A stretch of 64,000 bases of DNA from Steromphala cineraria (GCA_916613615.1 OU744725.1:51641575-51705574); one strand, 5' to 3'. Counted from the stretch's first letter, positions 22,426 to 35,445 are shown. Notes: generated by a model not told the origin, from the sequence alone. A program made the numbers and translations.

Positions 22426-22739
22426 TTTATTGTAGGACATCCACAAAGCCTTAGTAGGAAGGTATTAGTCTTTTACTGACACCTCTCCACAACTACCGAT
22501 AACAACATCAGCATTCAACACCAATATAGTCTCCAGTGTGTGACAAGACTTCCTGTTGACATTATACCAATCTTGGCGCCAACTACCTTTCAATAAGACT
22601 CTATCAAGGCTTCATCAGCACCTATAGATCCGGACAATGTGATTCTGCCAGCCTATTCTACGACACTGGTAGAAGCGTGGTGTTGGACTAAGTTCCCTAC
22701 TGCTGGCGTACAGGGCTATTTATATTCACTCAGACTTGA

Positions 22740-23050
22740 GTCGGGCTCCGTTATTGGTTGTAATTTTGTTAGTTGAAAGTATTCTCATGGTAGTTGGACG
22801 GTATTCTCATATACAGGAAATACCAATTTCTTGGTGATAAGGGTCAAACACTATCAAACATTAGCTAGGAGGCATTCTCTTAATGTTGGTTGGATGTTGG
22901 AGGTATTCTCATGATGCTAGTTGGATGTTGGGAGTTATTCTCGTATACAGCTCCTACTATTTTGATTGGTGATGAGGGATTAAACACTATTAAACATTAG
23001 CTAGGAGGTATCCTCATGGTATTAGTTGGATATTATTCTCATTATAGCAC
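22740..23050. repeat. Degenerate short repeats (GGTATTCTCATGGT-like)
   Basis: The words 'tattctcat', 'agttggatgttgg' and 'aaacattagctaggagg' recur through this stretch and again at 23500-23600, across the MITE at 23055-23474. That MITE seems to have inserted into the older repeat. Confidence 0.5.
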
Positions 23051-23054
23051 CTAC

Positions 23055-23474
23055 TACCGTAATTTCTCTATTAATTCGACAATAATTTTTTTTTTAATTT
23101 AAGAAAAGGTCTATGGTTAAATTATTTTCACTTTCAGTGGCTCAGTTGGCACTCTAGTAAAAATATTAGATTAATATGTAGAACATTTATTTATTATTAA
23201 TTACCTTCATAGATCACCACAGAATACATGTAATAGCAAATGCTTTATAATCAAGATATTTTAAAAAGATTACTGCAGAAGAGAAAATTACACTTTGCAA
23301 TCATTATTTTTGATTTTTGCAATTAAACAATTATTTCAAGCAATGGTTGAATCATAGGAGCATGGAGTTAGTTTCAGCTTGGTTGAAATTTTATAACTGA
23401 TTTAAATTTGTTCCCTTAAGAATATCATGTGGTTGAATTATTGGATATGTCTAATTAATAGAGAAATTACAGTA
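23055..23474. mobile_element. MITE family M2, copy c
   Basis: Left end TACCGTAATTTCTCTATTAA, right end TTAATAGAGAAATTACAGTA; about 420 bp. This copy keeps the best left terminus of the four. Confidence 0.75.
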
Positions 23475-24788
23475 TTTTGAATGCCAATGAAGGATAAAAA
23501 TTATTAAACATCAACTTGGAGGTTTTCTCATGGCGTTGGTTGGCAAGATTCTCATATATCTCATTCTGCTTTGATTGATGATAAGGAATGAAACACCACT
23601 CTGCATTAGTTCCTAAGAGAGACCACAACAGAGTTTATGCCCAGATTGAAATTAGCTGGTGTCAGGAATTTCCAGGCTGGCTTTTCTGTTATTTTCAGTG
23701 GACCATGACTCATATGGTTATAATGAATATGAGTTGAAAGGTTGATCGCTATGAGCTCAGGTTTCGAGGACATTGTTCTTCTTTGTTTGGGAAATAATTA
23801 ACTTAACATGTTGCATGTGGATAATAGTCAGATCTAAAAATAGGGTTCAAACTTCAAAGGTTAATTAAACTGTGTTGTACAGGAAGTGTTCATTCAACCA
23901 TGACTAATGTAATGATGGTGGTATCAGTTGTTGGGTGAATATTATTTATAAACACTTAGCATACTAACAGATTTTTTTTATGGAAGTCTCCTATAAATTC
24001 TTCCTTTAAATTTAAAAAAAGAAAATTCATCCCCTACCTCAACTTTTTGTTGACTCTTTAATTTATTAGTTGAGCAGACCATAAGTTTAAAAATCAATTC
24101 ATTACAATATGTTTTGAGAAAAATGATAAGCAGGATTTATCAGCAAATCAGAGTTCAAATATCTGGTTACCTGAAAATATCTTATATATAAAAAACTGGT
24201 AGGTATGAATTAACAGCTGGTGTTTGATTTATATTTATTCACTGAAATTGACATTTTCAGTCTGGAGATAAATCAAAACCATAATGAACTTGCAGTTTTG
24301 CTCTTTTCATAAGTTGATAAAACAGCTCTAAATCTATTTTCTATATTTTTAGTGACACATATTATTTTCATGACACATCATTTGATTTTGACATATGATG
24401 ATTTGAATGTAAAATATCTCATATATTGATTCACAAATTACAAATTATATTTGCTAGTTATCAATGACAATTGAAAAACAGCCTTATGTAAATGCCGAAG
24501 ACAATCTCATATTTCCAACTTATATGAATATTGGTCACGTTATTTAAATCAAAGACATATAACATTCTTGCTGTATGAATTAAGGTAAGTTTACAAAATT
24601 ACATTTGACCAATTACACTTTATCAAAATTTTAACTTTTCTGTCACATTGTTGCTGTAATAAACTAGTAAACTTTAAAATTATGATTTTCAGTAAAAATA
24701 CATACTTTGGTTAGTAACAACAATGATTTGATTTTTCATATGTGACTTCAACAATTCATGGAATGTCTCTGTATAATAAGGAAGAGGA

Positions 24789-24836
24789 TTATGTGGATGA
24801 CAACTTCTTTATTCATGTTAGGCAACGTTTCGACAC
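24789..24836 (-). repeat. Solo copy of the AATAAAGAAGTTG terminal motif
   Basis: On the minus strand this reads GTGTCGAAACGTTGCC followed by a spacer and AATAAAGAAGTTGTCATCC. It belongs to the inverted-pair family at 31992, 32927, 37866, 43801 and 52907. Confidence 0.55.
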
Positions 24837-25735
24837 AGCTCTTTGTGAAGTCACTGTATAAACTTTTTAATTTATTTTCACCTAAAATAGAGAGGGCAAT
24901 TCAGAAGATTTCAATTTTGGAAAAAAGAAAATTAAGATATCCAAGTATCCATGTCTTTGAAATCTTATAAATTAACAAGACAAAGGATGAGTCATGTTAA
25001 TGAATATGAATTTGTGAATCATGTCAACATTTTTTTAAATTATTCCAAATCATTGCAAGGTTGACATTTGTCTAATCCAATTGGAGAACAATGCAAGTCT
25101 AGCACTAACAGAAATCACCAACAGCTGTTTCCAGCTGGTGCCAACTTGGTGCCACTTCACAGAGATCGGGCACATACCTGCAATATGTGCACAATATTTA
25201 TATACTGGGGCACATACCTGTCGGGTCAACAAGAAAATGTGCAATATAAGTTTGGGAGGAATATTTATAGATAGTTAGGTATTTGCGAAATATCTCCTTA
25301 ATCATTATTCATTTTGGGCAATTAAGTAAGAGTATCTTTACAATGTTTGTTCAACATGTTGTGCAGTTTGATGATAAAGGATTATTTGATGCATTTGCTA
25401 AATATATATATTAAATTGACTCGCCAGTTATGGGTCATTGAGGCATGGTAGCATAACACAAACAAAAGCTTATTATCACTAGTTTGTTGTCAACCTGACC
25501 CTTAGAAAGTCCTCTCTTCGAGAGCATGACATTAGGTAAATTTCTGAGAAAGAAAAAATCTCATTATATTCAATCCTTTTTGGAAATGTATTTACCAAAT
25601 TTTTATATTCAAGTCTAATTTTTAGTCTAGATTAATTCTTTATGTTTCATAGTGATTCCAGTAAATTGGTCATCAAGAATATATTGTTTCCTCGCTCAGC
25701 AGTTCAAGTGTCATAATATAGAGGATATTATATGA

Positions 25736-25855
25736 GTGTCCATGACATACTATGTTTACGACACGAGTGGCAAAATATTAGTATTTCCCAAGCGAGAGCG
25801 AGGGATATACTGATATTTAGACACGAGTGTCATAAACATAGTATGTCATGGGCAC
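25736..25855. repeat. Near-perfect 120-bp palindrome
   Basis: The arms GTGTCCATGACATACTATGT...ACACGAGTG are inverted around a centre near 25795. The surrounding TE-like sequence (to about 26100) holds two TGACGTCA motifs (25964-25971, 25983-25990). Confidence 0.75.
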
Positions 25856-26224
25856 GAATATAATATTCTGTTTATTACCGTAGTCCCAAAATTCAAGAAA
25901 ATACTCAAAAACTACTTCCCAGCAATATTAGGCGGACTAGCCGTCGCCGGCCCATTTAGATTGTGACGTCATAGGTGAACGGTGACGTCAAAGCATTGTT
26001 TATAACGGGACGTTGCAATGAAAAAGTTATATTTTGCCCTAGGGCAACATATGAAAAATATGAACCTCGGTATGACTGCCCTCGTAGGTAATAAACTATT
26101 ATATGAATAAACATACTAGTCAATTACCAGAAGGGTCAACAATTTAAACTATATTTTCTCATGTAAACGTTAATATTCGCAAAGTGACAAATGAGTTTTC
26201 AACAAAAAGAATTGAGTAAGGGAC

Positions 26225-26450
26225 ACTCTAAAGATAAAACGTGTGGTATAAACCATCTATTTATAGAGGAAAAATATAAGAAAAAAATTATACAAAAATT
26301 ATCCTACTGCCTCTTTAAAACTGTTGTCAATTGCAACTCCCTCTGATGATAAAATGCTTGGTATAAACCTTCTATTTAATGGGGAAAATCATACGAAAAA
26401 AATCTCTAAAACAACATACTATTGCCCCTTTCAAACAGTTTTCACGATTG
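26225..26450. repeat. Tandem pair of decayed M1-like ends
   Basis: Two imperfect units of about 115 bp share 'tggtataaacc.tctattta', 'gaaaaa' and an end like CTACTGCCTCTTTAA or CTATTGCCCCTTT. The ends match the right terminus of family M1. Confidence 0.55.
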
Positions 26451-27981
26451 CAAAGCCTCTGTTTCTATCTGAGGCAGTATAATGTCTAACACTGTAGTCT
26501 AGGTGACACAGTTGGCTTACCTGTGTGTAATCACGCAGGTGTGTCAATGTCTACCTGTGTGTTTATGTCAATCAATTGTATATGTAAGTGGAGATGTTAC
26601 AAGGTATTCTTATTCAATGTTGCATACATATATCTAAACTGGCTTATCACATCTTGCAATAATACATATGATAGTATCTATATGGGTACATGTACATGCG
26701 TGTTAATGATGTGATGTATTATGTGTCCTTAACCAACCTTTTTTGTGTTTCAAATGACTTTATTAATCTTCAGATAATGATTTTGCTTAAGAACATTCTT
26801 TATCTTGGATAATCAAGCGTTGCATAATTAATTAATGTCAGCTTTTATGAATGGCCAATTTACATGAATGTCTTCTTATAAAAAACAACAACCAGATATT
26901 AACAAGAAGCTCAACAAGATATATTCTGGTACCATAGGTTACAGGTTAAGCTGGATAGTGTAGATTATCAGAATGCTGAGGGGTAATTATTTGATTACCG
27001 TCCTGACAACATTATCAACCAACTTGTTTTGGTTTTACAATGAGGTTTCCACAACAATTGCCATAGAGAACTACAGTAGATATAATTCTATCACCAGTAG
27101 ATCTTCTTTCCCAGTTAGATCAGCTCACACAACGTGATATATGAGTCTCACATAACTCGTAATGAGGGATATGTTTACATGTCATATTATTAGTAGTGGT
27201 ACTACATGTAACTTCACTAACAAGACTGTAGTTGTATGTAATGCAGATTATCCTTATTTTGTTTTCTTATAGCCAAAATGGCTATAAATATTTAAGTATG
27301 AGGTCGATATTGTTTTACCTCGGGTCTATAAAAACTGGTATTGACTGAAGTCACCAGTCTATGAAAGTTGTGTGTTTCAAGCTTAAAAGACTGAAGAAAG
27401 AACATTTTCAGAGTTTCAGTTTCATTTTTAGCGAGGATGGGCCAATGACGTATTGATATCAATAGCAAAACATGAAATAGTGGTTATATATTTTTTAGAT
27501 ATTTTATTGATAGAGAGATAGAAAGATAGATAGAAAGACAAATAAATTCTGCTGCCATTCACTATTTTTTTTAGAAATTTTATAAATTTGATAATGTTAC
27601 ACTTTTAGACTAGCTTCTGTTTATGTTTAAACCCTTTAATTTTTATTGTCAGATTGTGGAATTACAGAATCTTTCAATAGAACTATTTACAATTAAGACA
27701 CCAAAATCATAGAAATAAACAAAATATTTATGATAAACAAACAAACATTTAAAAACTTATACATAAACACAAAAACAATGGAAAGAGTTCTGTTATATCA
27801 AAGTAATAAATTATTCCAGTTACCATACATTGAACTTAAAAACCAAAGAAGGTCGCCAATTTCAATTTAACTCTTGGTGATATTGCTGTTTGTATCAAGT
27901 TGATGGATATATGTCACAAGATCTACGCCTACATACAGGACTTGAGTTAATTGTCTTAAGATCAATATTCCACAGCTTCAT

Positions 27982-28587
27982 GTTAGAAAAGTGTGGAAGG
28001 AGTTAGCAGAATGGTTGGGAAAATTAGCTGAAGGAAATATTGAATTAATTCCAATAAAAATCATCTTCGGTTTTAAGGGTAAAAATAATAACCCACTAAA
28101 TATCATTTGTTTACTTGTGAAACAAAAAATCTATAGTATGAGTAGAAAAGGTAACAAACCCACTTTTGGATACATTCAAAAGGAATTATATAAACATTAT
28201 TTGGCATGTAAATATATTGCATTTACAAATAACAACCAGCCCAAATTCTTTTCATTCTGGTCCTCTTTTCACACTTTATTTGCTGAAATGGAGGTAGATC
28301 TAAGTTAAGAAATATAAATAACCTTGCATTTGTTTATCTGTATTTTAGACATGATGTGATATTAACAATCAATTATCTGTATCTTTATGGAAATAAGAAC
28401 TCTGTATCATTATGAATATGTACATGTAAACATCATATGGGATCTTATGGAAATATGAAGTCTGTTTCATAATGAATATGTACATGTAAACATCATATGG
28501 GATCTTTATTGAACTATGAACTCTGTATCATTATGAATATGTACATGTAAACATCATATGGGAAATAAAAATAAAAAAATAAATAAA
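27982..28587 (+). mobile_element. 5'-truncated LINE (L1/Tx1-like) with 18-bp target-site duplication
   Basis: It is flanked by an 18-bp duplication, AATATTCCACAGCTTCAT, at 27964-27981 and 28588-28605. The frame from 27982 to the stop at 28306-28308 is an ORF2 C-terminus, starting KVWKELAEWL just after the truncation and including KIIFGF and ICLLVKQKIY. That part of L1/Tx1-type ORF2 proteins follows the C-terminal zinc-binding motif. The 3' UTR contains three about 61-bp tandem units (28380-28562) and ends in an A-rich tail (28561-28587). Target duplication, 5' truncation and A-tail show target-primed reverse transcription. Confidence 0.88.
28380..28562 (+). repeat. Three 61-bp tandem units in the LINE 3' UTR
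   Basis: Each unit includes 'atgaatatgtacatgtaaac' and 'atcatatggga'. The copies differ by a few substitutions and a 1-bp indel. Confidence 0.85.
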
Positions 28588-28662
28588 AATATTCCACAGC
28601 TTCATATATGAATAGACTCTAGCTACCACATGTTCCATGGCTGAATTTAAGATCTCAATTAA

Positions 28663-29145
28663 AGAGACACAGAGTATGTTGATAGGATCACATATGTCAA
28701 ATTTTGAAATTGATGTTATTATTATACGGGAACCACTAACTGTTACTGAAAATAACAAGTTAAAGGTCAATCAGTACATTAGTGCGAAAATCGGCCAGTC
28801 AAAGTCGGGATTTTGATCGAAAACCGGACAATGTGGGCGCGCGCAAATTCGCCAAACGTTATTTTGAAACCTTGTCATAAGCTGACAGGACGATATATTC
28901 GATTCGATAGTGTTTATTAGGTATTGTAACTAATAGGTAGATTAATTGGATGCATAATTTCGAATATTAAACGTATTTGAGATATTTTCTTGATTTTTCC
29001 ATGAGATCAAGCATTTTAGAGATATTATGCATAAATGGATATATTTGCAAGTCCAGCGATGAGATATGAACTTCAATAAGCATATTAGATATTTTGTAGC
29101 TTATCAAAACCAAATAAAATTTTAAGAAAGATACTCTGTGTCACT
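28663..29145. mobile_element. TTAA-flanked MITE, family M4
   Basis: TTAA at 28659-28662 and 29146-29149. TIRs are AGAGACACAGAGTATG and its inverse ATACTCTGTGTCACT. The 483-bp body is noncoding, with a GC-richer part (28795-28860). A diverged relative is at 51015. TTAA target duplication points to a piggyBac-like transposase in trans. Confidence 0.8.
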
Positions 29146-29486
29146 TTAAGGTTCAATCTCTCTATATCAAATATCCATTTACACCATATGAGATTTTGGA
29201 AATTTTCTTAAAATATAAGAATATTAAATTATTTTGAAATAAAACTGCCAAGTTGGTAAAAAGAATTGTTTTAGAATCCATCAAATTTTAATGGAGTTAT
29301 GAATTTTGATTAAAGTTTCCAGTGTCAATTATGAATTACTTTGATATTGTCTGAATTAATAAGACATTTTTAATCATCTTCTTGGCACTCAACTGAAGGA
29401 CAAGACTACTGTGTCAAAATGCCAAAATTTAGATGATACATATACACTGGATTTTGCATGACTGAATAAGAACATTTATTATATGA

Positions 29487-29720
29487 TTGAGGGTGAGATA
29501 CTCTGTTCTATTGGTGAAATAAACCCTCTATCTGGCTACAGTGGTGATAACCTTTATCGTCACTCTACTGAGTGGCGAAGTTTATCATCACTCGAGTGAC
29601 ATCAAGTTCAAGAGTTTGACGTCATAATAAAACGGTCTTATGAAATAAAGTCTCATATGACGTCACACTGTTTCTGCGGCAATAGGCTCTTTTAAGAAAC
29701 ATGAAATTGACTGTGAGTTT
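29487..29720 (+). repeat. Dispersed repeat R2, copy a
   Basis: Shares 'ctctactgagtg', 'gtggtgataac', 'caagagtttgacgtcat' with the inverted copy at 53430-53665. Two TGACGTCA motifs are present (29617-29624, 29658-29665). Confidence 0.65.
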
Positions 29721-29965
29721 GAAAATAGCTAGAAGAAATATTTTCACTCATGGCTGCACAATTCGTGATAATTTCAACTTTCTAAATCACTTGATGAGAT
29801 AAACATATCAAGAAAAGAAAATATCCTCCATATATATTCTTTCAGACTTCCCAATGGACTTTAAACCAAATGACTCCATTATATTGACTGATGGTCTATA
29901 CAGATGTGATGTGACATCTGGTTCTAGAGCTGACTTACATTTCTAGAGTAAAGCTGGTTTATTGT

Positions 29966-30926
29966 CAATATTTGCTCCACAAAATTCCCTGTGCAACATT
30001 GTCAATATCTGCTCTGCAAAAGTCCCTGTGCAACATTTTCCGTATCGGCTCCATAACTGATTTCTGTGCAACATTTTCAATATCTGCTTCGCAACTGATT
30101 CCTGTGCAACATTGTCAATATCTGCTCAACGACCGATTCCTGTGCAACATTGTCAATATCTGCTCCACAACTGATTGATGTGCAACATTGTCAATATCTG
30201 CTCCGCTACTGATTCCTGTGCAACATTGTCAATATCTGCTCAATGACTGATTCCTGTGCAACATTGTCAGTATCGGCTTAACAACTGATTCCTGTGCAAC
30301 ATTTCAATATCTGCTCCACGATTGATTCATGTGCAACATTGACAATATCTGTTCCACATATGATTGATGTGTTACATTGTCAATATCTGTTCCGCAACTA
30401 ATTCCTATGCAACATTTTCAATATCTGCTCCGCGACTGATTCCTGTGCAACATTGTCAATATCTGCTCAACGACTGATTCCTGTGCAACATTGTCAATAT
30501 CAGCTCAACGACTGATTCCTGTGCAACATTGTCAATATATGCTCCACAACTGATTCCTGTGCAACATTGTCAATATCTGCTCAACGACTGATTCCTGTGC
30601 AACATTGTCAATATCTGCTCCACAACTGATTTCTGTGCAACATTGTCAATATCTGCTCCGCTACTGATTCCTGTGCAACATTGTCAATATATGCTCCACA
30701 ACTGATTACTGTCCAACACTGTCAGTATCTGCTTCATGACTGATTCTTGTGCAACTCTGTTTATATCTGCTCTCCGACTGATTCCGTTGCAACATTGTCA
30801 ACATCTGCTCCACAACTGATTGATGTGCAACATTGTCAATATCTGCTCCACAACTGATTCCTGTCAAACATCGTCAATATCTGCTCCACAATTGATGTCT
30901 ATGCAACATTGTCAATATCTGCTCTA
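29966..30926 (+). repeat. 38-bp minisatellite, about 25 copies
   Basis: The unit reads approximately TGTGCAACATTGTCAATATC, then TGCTC(C/A)(A/G)C(A/G)ACTGATTCC. The 38-bp period was read directly at 30141, 30179 and 30217. Conservation is highest in the CAACATTGTCAATATCTGCT part. It is not a CRISPR array: there are no unique spacers. Confidence 0.93.
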
Positions 30927-31991
30927 TGTTGGATCCCTTGTCCCACAATACATGCAAGAAAAGTGACTACGGTATATTATGCAAGAAACCTTATTTAAAA
31001 TAACCTATTAATACCCAGCAGTGAAAGTGGGTACCGGGTAAAGGTTGTGTTGGTAACCTTCAAGTGTTGTAATTCAATTCCTGGTAATTAATCTTCAAAT
31101 AGAATAAATTTACATAAAAACTGTCAAAATATTATATTTTTTTTGCATTTTAATGTTTACAATTCCATTGCATGTTAGTCTCAAACTGAGATTTTAGAAA
31201 ATCCAAACATTTAATGTTGGAAAATTACTAACTTCCTCAAATTATATTTCACCCTACTTGACATGAATGTCAGAATTAATTCTGACACTGAAACATCCTC
31301 ATTTCAACAAATCGTATCTATCCAAGAAGTCTATTTGCATTACAGGAAGTATATAAATTCGATATATATCTGTAGCTAGAACTAAAATGTATCTAAAACC
31401 ACAATCACAAACTACTTCAGTCCAATATTCAAGCTTTAATCATACATACTGGATAAAAGTTATTAGGAATATTTTTAAAATATTAATATTCATAGTATTA
31501 GTTAAGTTTAAATTTGGAATAAAATAGCAGTGACAAAGGGGAGCATAATTTAGCTTACTTATACCAAAAATAATTGTTTCATTGAAAATGAAAAATGGTG
31601 ATCACTCTTTGATACATTCAAATTCTTCATAGTATTATTACATCTCTACTGTATAATTCCAAATAGGGCCAGTTTTAGTATGTATACATATTTCATTCCG
31701 CTTTTTAAAGCCGCATATATCAAGTTTGATATTCTTGTTTAAAAATATGTTAGCATTTTTTTATTTAGTTATTTGCTTCCTTTTCACCATTATGAATATG
31801 GAAATTGTAACAATAGAGGTCTGGTTTGCATTTGAAAATGCATGATAAAAGATTTTTTGGCAGAATTGATTAGGTTTTCATTCTCATTGTTGCAAAGAAC
31901 ATCAGTGAATTATATCCTCTACTTCAATTGACAGAAGTTAACACAGAAGTGTGAAAAGTTAACTTCTTTGAGTTGCATTTTAGACGACAAT

Positions 31992-32150
31992 AATGAAGAT
32001 ACTAAATGGATGACAACTTCTTTATTCATGGAATGCAACTCTCAGAGCACGCTTTCAACAAAGATGCTTGAGAACGCCACAAGAACCTGTGTCTAAACGT
32101 CGAATACCATGAATAAAGACGTTGTCATCCATATATTCCTCTTCATTAGC
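31992..32150. repeat. Inverted pair of the AATAAAGAAGTTG motif
   Basis: The left arm (31992-32040: TAATGAAGA...ATGGATGACAACTTC) faces the right arm (32100-32150: ATGAATAAAGACGTTGTC...CTTCATTA). CTAAACGTCG precedes the right arm. The short coding frames here are artefacts. Confidence 0.65.
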
Positions 32151-32926
32151 GTGCAAAGTTTCATTCTGTTTCAAAGACTGTATGTTGCCGACATTACCAT
32201 TTCTACATGTCAATATTTTAATCAAATGTTCACAAAAGGAACAATTGCAAGTGTACCAAGTGACACTGGGAAAACTCAATACAATATCATCAAAGTTACA
32301 CAAAACAATAGCATGTGTTACAGACACATGGTCTTCGAATGAAGTCAAGTCAACCTAACACAGAAACTGTACCAGATATTGATTCTACTGAAAGGTCAGA
32401 TCATGTTGGGTTTAAAGCTGCTTTCAAGAGTATGTCCCTAATATCACGGCTGGTCGTATTATTATAGGGAGAAAGCCTGCAATAGTATTGTGGTTATGCA
32501 TTGGGATGAAACCTGCAAGCATTGGCTGGAACTAGCGAACCATGTGTTGTACTGAGCTAAAATTCAGTGTAGTTTTTCACCCAAACTTTACAGTTCTCTA
32601 CAGCAGACAAAGTTGCCGAATCCCTGGTGGAATTCAAACGACTTTTACAATTTACTTTTTTTTAAACTGGGTTTTAAAAGTTTGTGTATGATAATTCTAG
32701 CATTTGGCTCTGATATTACAATAAAGGATATTTTAGTTGGGTTATATGAATAATATTTTGCTGTCAAAGGATAGAATTTGTATGCATACCTGTTGTATAT
32801 AGAGTTTCATTTAATAATTTATTTATTTTTAAATTTTGGAGAGTGTAATGATTTTTTTTCTTAGTCAAAAAGACAAATCAGCCATTGAATGTTTTGTGGG
32901 GAAACAATTAAGGTAAAAACAGGTAG

Positions 32927-32996
32927 ACTGTCTGGATAACAACTTCTTTATTATGAAAATCAGCTTTTTACAACAACAGTTGTTATCCAGAATGTC
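32927..32996. repeat. Short inverted pair of the same family
   Basis: ACTGTCTGGATAACAAC (32927) is inverted against GTTGTTATCCAGAATGT, with CTTCTTTATT next to the left arm. Confidence 0.55.
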
Positions 32997-33176
32997 TTGT
33001 TGTTCTACCACACTTAAACCCCATCAAAGACTTGAGGGTGATCTTCCCATTTAAAAGTTAGAAAGTGCTTGTTATATTATTCATTAAGTTCGTCAGTGCT
33101 AAATGTGTTTTCACATTAACTCAGATAGATATAAACTAAGTGACTATCAAAGCCTTTTTGAACAATAAAGAAGTTT

Positions 33177-33852
33177 CTTACCCAAGCGGGCAAGGATATG
33201 CCAGGTATTAATGTTTGCATAATGGTCATGGGAATTACAGTTTTTCTAAAAATAACTCGCATTTTGATTGGTTGACGGAACTATTTTGCACCCATTCATG
33301 ATTCGCTTGGATCTTCTATTTCGGTTGAGAGATATAGATGAAAAATCTTATACTTAAAGTCACACATTAATTAAACATTTTTAATGGGAAATCAATACTT
33401 CTGATGTTTTCTTTGTCGTAAATACAAGTCTCAATCTTCAAGGCGGCGCTAGGTGAGAGAGTCGCCGCCCGAACTGTCGTCACGTCATAGCTCTATGACG
33501 TCATTAAACATGACGTCAAACAGTGACGTCAAACATTCTTCACTAGGTTTGTCAAACGTAACGAAAGCTAACGACGTCTTACTTTTTCTTTCCTGTTGAG
33601 CGCAGTCAATAAAAACGAATTTTTATGATATGAGACAATACTTTTTTTGATATAATGTGACATCAATATAATAAACTATTTCAAATTAGATCGCGAGTTG
33701 CGAACTACTTAGAGCCGCCCATCCTGAAGTAGTGAGCAAAATTATGAATGGCGTATGAGTACAATTTGTACTTTACCGGCCGAGCGTAGTTTTTAAATGT
33801 TTCTCTTTTCCCCCATTTTTACGCATCAAATTATCTTGGGTAAGAAAAAGAA
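33177..33852. mobile_element. TIR-bounded element rich in TGACGTCA
   Basis: It is bounded by TTTCTTACCCAAG (left) and CTTGGGTAAGAAA (right), inverted. Inside are three TGACGTCA motifs (33496-33503, 33511-33518, 33524-33531) in 36 bp. No coding capacity was found. Confidence 0.5.
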
Positions 33853-33993
33853 TAACCAACTCGATGCTCGGAATTACGGATTATCTGTCCCTCGTGAATT
33901 ATTGAGTCAAACTCCTCGCTGAAGCTCGGAGTTTATCACAATAATTAACTCAGGACAGATAATCCGTAATTCCTCGCAACTCGTTGATTATTC
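33850..33993. repeat. 144-bp palindrome
   Basis: The arms GAATAACCAACTCGATGCTC and GGAATTACGGATTATCTGTC are mirrored at 33930-33993. The palindrome abuts the element at 33177 and may be part of it. Confidence 0.7.
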
Positions 33994-34033
33994 TTATAGC
34001 ATATAATATTATATTACTTAGAGAACTAGGCAC

Positions 34034-34480
34034 GATGTGACATTTTGTCCAAACCTAAAATTTATATTTGTGTGTTAAAATTCAGGCATAAAAAATATGT
34101 TATTAAATAAAATCAATAGACATAAATGAACTTCATTGAATTTAATCTAGAAAGTGAGACGCAATATCCAAACTGTACTGTACAATGTGACATTATGTCG
34201 AAACCTCAAATTCAAATTTGTGTAATGAAATTCAGGCCAATAAAATATGTAATTAAAAAAATCAATAGACGAACATCATTTATTGAATTTAATCTAGAAA
34301 ATGAGACGCAATATCCAAACTGTACTGTACAATGTGACATTTTGTCCAACCCTAAAATTCAAATTTCCGTTTTGAAATTCAGGCCTACAAAATATGTAAT
34401 TAAATAAAATCAATAGACATAAATGAAATTTATTGGATGTAACCGAAAAAGTGAGAAGCAATATCCAAACTGTACTGATC
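34034..34480 (+). repeat. Three about 149-bp tandem repeats
   Basis: Each unit carries 'atgtgacattttgtcc', 'aaattcaggc', 'aaatcaatagac' and 'gcaatatccaaactgtactg'. The period of 148-149 bp was read from the position of ATGTGAC (34035, 34184, 34332). The open frames are incidental. Confidence 0.88.
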
Positions 34481-35254
34481 AATACTTTCATTATCTTTTA
34501 GATTGATTCTACACATCTGCCGCTGAATGTGACCATATTTTCCATGACACTAGAAGTTATTTTGACCTACCATGTAAGTTTTCTATGTAAAACTGAGCTG
34601 GTTAAAACAAACAAAACTGTAAATATGGATTGTGATATGTTCAGATGACTGAACAAGCAATTGTGTAATATTGTTGTTTGTTAGAAAGCAAATAACACTT
34701 TTTTTTTTAAATATGTATAAAAAAAATTTAACAAAAAACGAGCAAGTGTTCATTTATTTAGTCCTTGAACGATTCCATTATCTGATGAAATGAAATTATT
34801 CTTAGAAATAGATATAATGTGGTGATCAGTGTAGATATCTTACATTAATTTATTGAATAACTTTATTTGAAAGGCAAAAGTGATCTGGTATTTTTTTACT
34901 GCTGGCACTTAACCATAAAAGTAATGAATACATTTATATGGATAACACAAATGCTAACAATAATAGAAGCTGTTTATAATGATATTATGTTGAAGCTGTA
35001 TATGTTATAAATAATATATGCTTATATGCAAATTTGATAAATAATTTTGGAAACCAGAAACACTAATATATTTGAAGATGTGACTTTCACAAAATCAAAT
35101 ATATTAATTCTTATGATTATTAAGATTGCAACACAAGTATGAAATCCATAGTGACTTAATGTATGGTGATTTCTTTGAATCATCTCAAATGATTCTCACT
35201 TATAAATTCAGCAGTTTAGTTGTTAAATGTGTGTTAGCATATATTATCTTCATC

Positions 35255-35445
35255 CACATTGCACTCAGTCCACCCAGCTGTTAAAATGGGTACCTGAAAA
35301 TTGGATGTACTGACCTACGTGGTCGTGATTAGTGCTTAGTAGCAGCTGTGAACGTACACTCCTTCGGGGTAATAATGTAGTGCTTTGAGCATGTCTTAGG
35401 ACGTGGAAAAGGCGCAATATAAGTATGCACATTATTATTATTAAT
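35255..35445 (+). repeat. LINE/SINE 3' tail-like repeat
   Basis: Contains 'cacccagctgttaaaatgggtacct', 'ccttcggggtaataa', 'aaggcgcaatataag' and a terminal ATTATTATTA. The pattern is typical of CR1-group LINE 3' ends and SINEs that share them. The CCTTCGGGGTAATAA word is shared with the LINE tail at 15720-15742. Confidence 0.55.

Noticed and set aside
22136..22435. 99-residue Gln/Ser-rich ORF
   Set aside because: Half of it is the minisatellite at 22275-22425; no splice or homology support.
29966..30926. CRISPR array
   Set aside because: Units are contiguous 38-bp tandem repeats without unique spacers, in a eukaryotic intron.
33000..34000. Host regulatory CRE cluster
   Set aside because: The sites are inside repeat elements, so a host enhancer is not the first explanation; kept only as a finding on motif spread.
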